Shown: piece by piece, positions 38,967-49,200 of the stretch
Layout: each line of letters starts with the position of its first letter
Position numbering within the stretch: position 1 is the first letter of the stretch
DNA from: a virus
Virus record (IMG/VR): IMGVR_UViG_3300034092_001518
Span: 1 to 62,135 of that record
DNA: 62,135 nucleotides
Strand: one strand, 5' to 3'
Program-made: the position numbers and the translations under genes
The notes under the pieces: model-generated
Told to the model about the DNA's origin: nothing
What the model saw: the letters and a program-made list of their open reading frames with translations, nothing else
Database searches by the model: none

Positions 38967-39152
38967 ATGCGCCACGTAACATACATAAACGCTTTAATGT
39001 TGGATATTAACGAGCTTACAGACGTTATATATGAATCTCTATTCGACAATGATACTCAAGAATTAAATAAGGCAATAGATAATCTAATTAAAATTTTAAA
39101 GGATGCCAAAAAAAGCCATCAATCAGACATCGAAGATATTAGACCTGTATAG
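38967..39152 (+). CDS. conserved small helical protein (61 aa)
   Basis: MRHVTYINALMLDINELTDV, IYESLFDNDTQELNKAIDNL. The pattern MRHxTYxNALxLDxxELTDxIYEALMDxD...LIxxL is one I recall from Bacteroidota phages, always small and uncharacterised. The next gene begins 50 nt before its stop. Confidence 0.7.
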   Translation: MRHVTYINALMLDINELTDVIYESLFDNDTQELNKAIDNLIKILKDAKKSHQSDIEDIRPV

Positions 39153-40224
39153 GTCTGGAATGACAAACAAAACAGAAATAACTAGAAGGGTTTTTAATAG
39201 TGATGATGAGACTAGCAGAAGTGCTGTTAGAAGGGCTATTAGTTACTATGAAAACAACAGGGCTCTTTATGATGAGTGTGAAAAGGTAGGAATACCAGTG
39301 GAGGACGTAAAGCACTATTGGCACAAGGGGAAACACTTTAGCATTAATGTTAGCGGAAGCTGTTCGGAGGTAAACCTAGAAGAATTTAAGTCAGAACTTG
39401 TGTCTGAGATTAAAAACTGGTCTCCTAAGTACGTTAAAATTAAAAGAGAAAAACTTTCTGATCCACATTGTTTTGTCTTTGACCCTGCCGATATTCATAT
39501 TGGAAAGCTGTGCTCATCGTTTGAGACTGGAGAGGATTATGATCAACAAATAGCTGTTAGCAGGGTTAGGGAAGGACTTAACGGACTGATTAGCAGGCTG
39601 TCTGGTTACAATATAGACAAGATAATTTTTATTGCTGGAAACGATGTTCTTCACGTTGACAACCCTAGGAGACAAACAACAAGCGGAACTCCACAAGACA
39701 CTGACGGAATGTGGTACGACAACTTTGTCATGGCTAAAAGGTTGCTAATAGATATTATAGAAACACTTATGTCTATAGCTGACGTTCATGTTGTTTATAA
39801 TCCAAGCAACCATGATTTTATGTCTGGATTTATGTTGTTGCAGTGTGTAGAGGCATGGTTTAGTAACTGTAAGAACGTTACGTTTGATAACGACATGAAG
39901 CACAGAAAGTACACCACGTATGGAAAGAACTTGATTGGAAGCACCCACATGGACGGTGCTAAGATTCAGGATTTACCGCTTTTAATGGCCCACGAGGCAT
40001 CAGATAGTTGGCACAATTGTGTTCACCGATATATTTATGGGCATCACGTACACCATAAGTCTTCAAAGGACTATATGTCTGTGAATGTAGAAACACTAAG
40101 GTCTCCATCTTCTGCTGATAGCTGGCATCATAGAAATGGATACCAGCACTCACCAAAGGCAGTTGAGGGTTTTATACACCACCCTTCCAATGGTCAGGTA
40201 GCTAGGCTTACGTATATATTTTAA
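39103..40224 (+). CDS. metallophosphoesterase with N-terminal HTH
   Basis: 373 residues. The N-terminal 50 residues (SKILDLYRSGMTNKTEITRR, SRSAVRRAISYYENN) look like a helix-turn-helix. A calcineurin-type core follows: DPADIHIGK near residue 130 (D-x-H), AGNDVLHVD (GND), NPSNHDFM (N-H) and YGHHVHH (GH-x-H). It is probably a nuclease/phosphodiesterase similar to SbcD-like phage enzymes, acting with the replication genes. It is the last rightward gene; its stop shares bases with the converging giant gene. Confidence 0.85.
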   Translation: MPKKAINQTSKILDLYRSGMTNKTEITRRVFNSDDETSRSAVRRAISYYENNRALYDECEKVGIPVEDVKHYWHKGKHFSINVSGSCSEVNLEEFKSELVSEIKNWSPKYVKIKREKLSDPHCFVFDPADIHIGKLCSSFETGEDYDQQIAVSRVREGLNGLISRLSGYNIDKIIFIAGNDVLHVDNPRRQTTSGTPQDTDGMWYDNFVMAKRLLIDIIETLMSIADVHVVYNPSNHDFMSGFMLLQCVEAWFSNCKNVTFDNDMKHRKYTTYGKNLIGSTHMDGAKIQDLPLLMAHEASDSWHNCVHRYIYGHHVHHKSSKDYMSVNVETLRSPSSADSWHHRNGYQHSPKAVEGFIHHPSNGQVARLTYIF

Positions 40225-43200
40225 TTTGATAGAATCTTTTTTATCTGTTCAGCTGTTTTTCCCTTTTGTATAAGTTCATATACCGCAGGAGTTAGTTGAA
40301 TCCTTGTCTCTTCAAATAATTTTGAATATACTTTTCCTTGTTGATTGCTAAAACCACCTAAATCATCAATATCACCAATTATTAATAACATTTGTGTGTT
40401 TGATCCTTCCTCATATCCTTCTTCTATTTCATAATTAGTAGATTTTATAATATCAATTTCGTAAGGCTTTGGCTCTCTTTTGAATACTTTTGTAAATTCT
40501 TTGTATGACTCGTATTGATTTTTTGTTAAAGAATTTTGCTTTATTTTTCTTGTTCCCTTGTCCGCCAATTGATTTGCCTCTCTTGGCAAAGCACCAATAA
40601 AGTGAAACAATTTTAAAGCACTAAATATTTTTTGAGATTCAATTTGATCTTTAGTTAGATATTTTTCAGTTTCCTTTCCTTGAAATTCTTCGGTATACTT
40701 ACCGTCATTCATTTTTAAGGATTCATATAATGCTTCATAAGCATCGCTTCCGACACTAATTAAACCATACTTACCAGTATCATTTTTAAATGACTCTAAA
40801 CTAAAAGTATTGTCCTCCTTATATTTTTTTATAAACTCTTCTTTTTCATCTTCAGTCATTTTATATTTTCCTAGAGCATTTATTCGAATATTGTTCTCTT
40901 CATTTACGGCATCATTTATTTCAGACTCACTTGGCTCCATAAAAGGTTTAATACCTTTATCTATAGCCCATACCACAAAATCATCTAAAAATGGAGCTGG
41001 AGAAGCCATATCTCCAATAAATGATTTGATTGGATACTTTAAAGCGTTTCTATTTCTTTTTTTAGCCTCTTCTTCATCTTCATCATCGTCTCCGTATCCA
41101 AGTATTGACATGGCTCCGTAATATATAAGCTTTCCAACTTGATACTTAATAAAATTAAACGTAGCTTGTTCTGCAACAGTACCAACAAGTGATCTTCCTG
41201 CAATTTTTATATCCTCTTTGCTTGCCACATTTATAGCTGATGTAAGAGTAATTATATCGTTGGCTAGTCTCATTCTTTGATTCACTGAAAATCCAGCAAA
41301 CGGGAGCAAAATTTTTCTAATAGCCTTTCTTAGCCCATCTTCGCTAGCAAAAGTTTCTCCAGCAAGTCTTTCGTCAGATACGTTTTGCTGTCTAGATACC
41401 ATATTTTCAGCAAACAACATAGCTTTTTTGTGTAGGTCTTGTATTCCCTCTTCTTTTATAGTATCGTTCCAGGTGTCCCAATTAATTTTTTTAGTGTCGT
41501 AACCATTATCAGAAAGATACTTTAAGTAGTAAGACTTCCATGCAGCTCTTGCAACAAATACATCAGGCTTAGACAAGAAAGTCCTCATGTAAACTTGAGT
41601 TAGCTTTTGATATTGTCTAGCAACTTGTTGTAATGTACTTTTAACTGGGTCTATAGCGTTCATCTTGTTTTCAATAGATGTAACAGACTCTACTCCTCTG
41701 TTAGCCGTTGGTGTTCCAGTAGAGTTCATCCAATCATTAAAGCTTTTACCAGTGTATAGTTGAGTGTATTTACCAGCCTGAATTAAGGTATTTATTCCCA
41801 CTGAAAACGTTTGAAGAATAAACTGAAAAACACCACCAAGAGCCATTGTTGTACCAAATCTTCCAGCCTCGTTAATTACTTTATCAATAACTCTAGCGTA
41901 GTCCTTTGGAACTAATAGTTTGTTTTTTGATCTTCTAATATATTTATTGATTCTATTTACCACTAAAGATCTGTCTGAAGAGCTTGGAATAATTGATTTA
42001 AAAGAGTCGCTACTAATAAATGCATCAACCTGTCTAATGGCTCCTGCTGTTTCAATATCTACAAGGGCTCCAGAGAGAGCTTGAGATTGGTTAATATCAA
42101 AGTTTAGGTTAACATACCTTCCTTTATCTTTTAAAGTTGCTGGGTATGTTGACGCTATTAAAACACCTGCCTTTGATTTGTCAGTTATTTCTTCGTTTTC
42201 AGTATTTATTAAAAACGATGAACCTCTTTCTGATATATTTGTTATATCAATTGATTCTCCAGTAGATTCTGATAGCTTAGAAAGTCTGTCTGAGGTATAA
42301 TAAAAATCGCTACCCAGGTCTGTGTTATATATCGATAGAGAAACATCGTATAGGTCTTGGTAGTGATTTTCCCATGTACCCATCCACCATGCAGCACCAG
42401 CAATGTTAAATTGTTTAGCGTTAGACTCTATAACGCTCATGTCTCTTGACTCAATGTTTAGTCTATCAAATACTTTTTTGTATACTTCGGCCATTTTTTG
42501 TTCTTCTGCCGTTCCATTTTTTAAAGACTCATAGCTCTCTAGTAATAGGTCTATTCTCCTATTAAATTCTTTATTCGCCTCTTCAGGTTTAATTGAATTT
42601 GTTCTATATACAAAGGCCAGTACTCCTCTTTCGTAAACATTTTCTTGGTCAAAAAATCCTTTTATGTTTTTAAATGTATTTGCATATAGTTCTTGATATG
42701 CGTTAGACATTTTCTTAGCCTTGTTAACGCCCATTACTACTCCTGCAACTCCAGACTTTTCCATGAATTCATTTCCTCTGGTAACACCACCAAATAATCT
42801 GGTAAATAATTCATTTAAAGACATTCCCTCAAAACCTAAAAGTCTTCCTAGCATTGGAGAAAAGTAGGCCTTTAATTGTCTGGCAACAAATCCCTTTCTT
42901 TTTAAGTCGTTAGCATTTTTAATTCCTACATAAGTTTTATGAGCTGCGTCTAGACCACCTATTGTACCATTTTTTACAAAATTATTTAGCGATTCAACTA
43001 AGGCTATCATCTGCTCTGTAGTCATATCGTCCACATCTAGGCTAGATATTTCTTTTATAACCTGTTTAATTCTGTCTGTCATTTCTACCCTTTCATTTGT
43101 GATAGGGTTATAACCAAACACCATAGCCTTAAGAATATCTTTTAACGAATTTATTTCGCCCTTTAAGTTATCTTTAAGCTCTTCGCTATTTGTGGCTTTG

Positions 43201-46200
43201 TTTAATTTATTTTTTTGTTCGTTTATCCTTCTTATTTTTGATTCGATGTCTTTTAAAGACATGCTCTTGTCTATGATGCCTTGCTCAACCAACGATGGAT
43301 TGTTAGATAACAGTCTTTCTTTTTTTATGTTTTCCTGGCCTTCTAAATACTGATCAACGTATGAGTATATATCGCTAAACTTAGTTGTATTTGAAATAGA
43401 AAGAGAGGTTGGTTTCAACGCATTCTTAACTTGTTCGGCTATCGCCATGTACTCGTCAATGTCCTCAACTAAATCTGGGTCTATAGATGCAAATACAGTT
43501 GCCATAGCTCTTACTTCGGCCTGTCTATTGCTATCTTTTTTTAACTTTTTAATAGTTGCTCTTGCTGATTTTGCTTTGTTTATTTTCTCTTTGTAGTCAG
43601 CGTCTTTCATTACTTTGTCAACATAGTCTATAACCCTGTCAACCGTCTCTTCGTTTAAAAGATTAACCTTTGATATCCTATCATTTATTGCGGACAATTG
43701 CTTTTCAGATATTTTGCCCTTGTAATTTTTTATTACGTTCTTAATGGCAATACCAAGTTCTTTTCTTCTCTGGTTAATATCTTTAGTTGCTTCTCTTGCG
43801 GCTTTTGCTTCTAGCTTTATTTGATCACGAATTGCGGCAGCAAGGTCTGAAACAACAGCAGTATCTTTTGTTTTTCCTGTTATCTTAGCAACAGATGGAG
43901 CGGCCTTTAATTTTTCTCCGAAGAACTTTTTGATTTCTCTTACAGCATTTTCTCTTTGAGTGTCGTCAGCTTTTGCATACCAGTCTGACTTTTGTAGGTC
44001 AGCAATTGCAGCTGTTACACCTTGTTGATGTGAGTTGCCTCTCTTTTCTACTGATAGCTCGTACTTGTCCTTAGCTTTTTGAATGGCATCTTGTTTGCTT
44101 GGTTTCTGGGCCTTGATTTTGGATGGTTCTATGGATTCATTATCAAGATTAGATTGATCTACAGCTGCTGAATTTTCATCCATTGATATTTTATTTCCAT
44201 CAGCCATATATTCAAACCACACTGGTTTACTTATTCCTCCAGCAATATCTTCTATTTTAGTATGAGCTTCATCTAAAGATATAGATCCAGAACTATAATC
44301 ATCCCATACTTTATTTATATTTAACTCGTTATTTTTGTTTGACTTAAATGTAGCTTTAAATAAACCTCTCACAGCTTCCCAAGTTATACTTTGAACTTCT
44401 CTTGGAAGCAATCCAAGTTCTTTTGCTAGTTCTCTATAAGCATCCGCATATACTGGATATGTTCCAGTCATTCCAGTATTTACATTTCCTGCACCACCAA
44501 AATTATATAGCACTTGCTTTGAGCTTCCGCTTAATGGTAGAAGTAATCCAGCAGCAACTGCGTGAGTATCTATAGTAACTGCATCTGGATCATTTGGATT
44601 AGATATATTGTTAAAGAAATTTCTAACCTTATGCATATTACCAAGATTAGAAGATATATTTTCAATAGATCCATCTTGAAGTATTGATATTGATTTTTCT
44701 ATTGTAGGAAATGCTCCCCATCCACAAGCTCCAGGAGATCCATCAGATTTTCTAACTAATCCATTTACTTCTCCATTAGGAGATATGTTATTATATTCTC
44801 TCGAATTATATACCTCATCAAATACTCTGATAAAATATGCTTTGTCTTTATTGTTTAATTCTGATAATTTTTTATTCTTTACTCTTGAAATTATTTCTTT
44901 AGAATCTTTAAATAATGGTACTTTATTTTTACCAGTACCAGACGTAGCATTATTTACATAATCTATCATTTTAGAATCAAAAATAGAATTCTGTTGATTA
45001 GTATAAATATCTATTACTCTTTCGCCTAATGATAAATTTCTAAACCAATCCATTTGAGGACTAAGTACAGCCATTACTCCAGATACTTGTTCTAAGGAAT
45101 AATTATATTGATTTGCTATTTTATTACAAATAATATTTGCTCCATCATACCATAACTTTGATATGTCTCTTACATCAACACCAAATGAGTTATGTAACCA
45201 TTTTAAGTTAGACTTTACAGAATTTTTAAAATCATTTACTACTTTTTTAGCATCATCAAAATTTTCTACATTTTTTATTTTTGATATACCGTATGAAGAT
45301 ATTTCTTTTGCTATTTTTATATATTGATCCTGTATTTTTTTATCCTTAGACGCATCTTCTTCTAGAGATTTCATACTTACTATGTAGTCTCTAGTAGAAT
45401 GTATATTATCTTTTTTAGGAAGTCTAGTGCTTACAGTTTTACCCTCTTTTACATTTGACTTTGCATCATTTATTATTTTTGGTTTTTGACTTTTAATGTT
45501 TTTTATTGATGATTCTGAAGGTTTTTTTAAGTTACCATATTTATCTGTTTCAGATGGAATAACTTTAGATACATTACCAACCTCAATCTGCTCACCTCTT
45601 CCGAGCTTACCAGACATTGAGTTCATAAAGTCAACAGCGTCTTGTGCAGTTGCAGCAGCAGAAAAGACAACAGGTAGTCCTAGCTTCTTGGCAATCTTAT
45701 TGACTAATGTTTTAAACTGTTGGAACTTTGTTGTAGATAATTCTCTCTGTGCCTCGGCCATAATGGCTCCAAGTTCAGCGGTATACTCCTCTGCTCTATC
45801 ACCCTCTTCGTAGTTAGATATAAATTCATCAAGTCTTTGTTTTAATGCCTTGTCAGATATAACTGACTTAAGACCTTTAGCCATGTCTAACAATGCATTG
45901 TTGTCCATACCTTTTTTGGCCAATAGGTCGTGAAATGCTTCGTGAAAAACGGTGGTCACGCCAGCCGTTTCTAAGTTGATATGAACATCTCCATTTACAT
46001 ACGCACCTCTAAACGTATCGGCCCCTTGATTCTTAGCGTCTTCTTTTGTTGTATTAGCAGATTTAGCAACACCATCAACAAATGAATCAGTATTTTCGTG
46101 AAGTATAATTCTTGCGTTTGGAATAGCAGACAATACCTTTTGAACAGCTATAAATACTTTCTTTCTCTTTGCGTCTGTCTCATTGTTAATTCTTTCAGTG

Positions 46201-49200
46201 ATAGTCTGATTGGTCTCAGGAGTTATCGTTACTTCTTGAGCAACTTGAGTAGGAGCAGCCTGTTTTTCTGGCATTACCTTTTGGCCAAAGTCGTATCCAA
46301 TAGAGAATGTCTTTAGCCCGTCCTTCGTGTTTACTACAGAAACAAAGTCAGACTCTGGACTATAGCTCTCAGTAAAACTTAGATTGTCGTCAGCCTTTAC
46401 CCTTGGGTTCATTGATCCATCCTGGTATACCAAACCGTCAGAGTGTGCGACAGCCTCTTGATTGAACTGTTTAGCAAATTCAATAGCATCCTGTCTTGTT
46501 AGGTTAGGAACAAAGAAAGAGTTCTCTGCCTGTCCATACTTTCCAGTTACACGTCTTGGTTTGTATCCTCTTTCAGTAAGCCACTCCTCAGCCTTTTGGT
46601 TTAGTTGTTTGTTTTCTTCCTCGGTAAGAGGTTGTGCCATTGGGTTCTCAGCGGTAAGCAAACCGAACTCTCCGTCAAGTTCTTTTGTCAACGTCTCTAC
46701 GTCTTCAATTGGAAGCTCTTTAGATGCGTTCTCAACGTACTCACTGGTAGATCTAAATGCCTTTCTTTCTTCTGCCTGTGGCTCTGTTGGATATACGATA
46801 TCTACGTCAGCAACTTTTGCAGTTGCTCCTGGAACTATTCCTTCTTTTGCAGTTGCAACCTCCTCTGATGTCTTTGTTATTTCATCAGAAACAGTAGCTG
46901 TGGGAGTTGCCTCACCCTCTGATACATCTACTTTTTCTGGAGTTTTTAAAGCAGCTAGTTCTGCATCATATTTAACATTGATATTTTCTTTTATTTTTTC
47001 AAAGCCACTTCTTTTTGTAGTTTCAAAAAACATATTTGGAGATTCTTCTGTATTACTCCATAATCCATTACTTTTATCTAATACTTGTGGTCTACCTGTT
47101 ATTTCATTTATTCTGAAAATTCTATTATTAGGATCACCTATTATTCTAAATTCACCATCTTCAACTGTTGGTTTTCTGTCATAAACTACCCTTTCTTTTA
47201 ATTCTTCTTGTCTTCTTCTTTCTATATCAGCTTTCTTAGCTTCTATAACAGTAGCTGTGGGAGTTGCCTCACCCTCTGATACATCTACTTTTTCTTGGCT
47301 ACTTTTTTCGGTAGCTTCTTTCCCTTGGACGACTGGTTCCACTCCTTCACGTCCACCCCCTGTTTCTCCAGTTCCTTCTTGTTGGCGTTGAAGAACGCTC
47401 TCTGTGCTTGACTCTTGTACGGCATATCCTATTTGTTTTAGTGTTTCGTTTATTTCTTTTACTCTTTCTATGCTAGGAGCTGCAAGTGCAGGATCTACAC
47501 CTTCTATTTGGCTATTAAGAGCATCTCTTTCAAGCATAAGATCAAGTGCAACAGCCTGCTCTCGTATGGGCATTTCTTTTGGTATGGTGTTGACTTTTTG
47601 TTTTATTATTTTGAAGTTTTCTAGTATTGACTGTGCTGTTTTTTTTGAATATTTACCACTAAGAAGTGATGCCTGTAGATTAGCTACAACAAGCTCGTCC
47701 ATACCAGAGGCCCTAGCGGCAGCTACCAACGCCTCTCTTTCTTCTTTTGTGCGTAGAGCGTTCATTCCCCTACTAACTACACTTGCTGATTGTGAAATCA
47801 ATGAAACTCCATGCCCTCCAACTGCACCAACAACAAAACTTTCAAGTGCATCTTTTCCTAAATTTCTCCACGTAACAGCATCATTTCCAGCTGCATCTTT
47901 GAACATTTTCTCTCCCCTTATAGCTTCTATAGTTGCCTTTGTTCCATATTCAGCTCCTGTTTGAAGTGACTCAGTAAATCCTTCTGCAAAACCAGCAGCA
48001 GCTATCTTTATGCCTTTGTCTGCAATAAAAAGTTTTATTTCGTTTGTAACCAAAGCCTCTACGGCTTCCTTGCTCATATCTTTCGTTAAACCTTGAACGG
48101 TCCTTTTCATTATGTATCTAGATATAGAGCTACCCATTCCTCCTTTACCGAAAATTTCATCTAGACCATATTTTTCTAAGGCCATACTAACCGTTCCATA
48201 TATTGAACTAGCTAATATTTTTTCTGCTGCCGTCATGTCTGTTTTGTCAAGCTGAGTGGCCATTTCATTGTATCCACCACCAAACAATGCAAAGTTACCA
48301 CCAACAGCAGATTGAACCGCAGACCTAGCAAGACCAGTCGTTGCCTTATACAGTAAGTTTGCATCTGCTTCGTATTCTTCGCTTGTTCCAGCACCAACAA
48401 GAAATCCTGTTAAGCCTGAAAATGCATCTCTAGATGTTTTACCTGCCGATGCTTTTCCCTTTGCCCCTGTTCCTACGTCTTCAATATCTCCAAGAACCCC
48501 AAAAACAAATCCAGGAATATCTACAATTCCACCAACTATTGACTTAAGCAAACCACCCATAAAAGATCCCTGATCTTTAGACTTCATCATAGCAATTCCA
48601 GCAGCATACTCAGCGTTAGAAGATATTAATTCTATTGCACTAGCGCTGTTGGATAGTTCATCGGCATCTTTTATTAGTTTTGATTGTTCATTCTGTAAAT
48701 CTTGCAAATATTTTTCATTAACAAAGCTGTACCTTTCATTAAATTCAGCTTGTTTTTGTAGTAATATTTTTTCTGCGTCTCCTACACTAATCTCTCCTTT
48801 AGATATTAAGTTTTTATATTGTAATGCAAGATTTTTTATGTCGGCAGCATCTTTGCCCATTTGAGTTATTAAATCTTGCTTCTCAGCAAATAAAGATTGA
48901 TTTTTTTTAAAATCTTCAAGTTTTTTCTTTATAGAGTTGTTTTCTGCTTTTAATGCATTAGCAACATCTTTAGAATAAGAGCTGGGTGTAAAATTTGGTG
49001 CAGTAATATATTCTGTAGCCGCCTGTAAATTTTTATTTCCTACTATTTGTAATAATTGTTGTCTTTCTTTGTCTAATATTGGTTTATTTTTTTCAAGGAG
49101 TATTTTTTCTTTTGCTTCGGCACTTAAAAACTTTGCATTTGGTCCGTATATTTTTTCTTCTGCAACAAGTTTTTCTTTTTCTATTCTATTTATTTCGTTA

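Noticed and set aside
46462-47184. 240-codon open frame opposite the giant gene
   Set aside because: Composition is Ser/Phe/Leu/Val as expected from the complement of Lys/Glu/Asn-rich coding sequence, and there is no start context.
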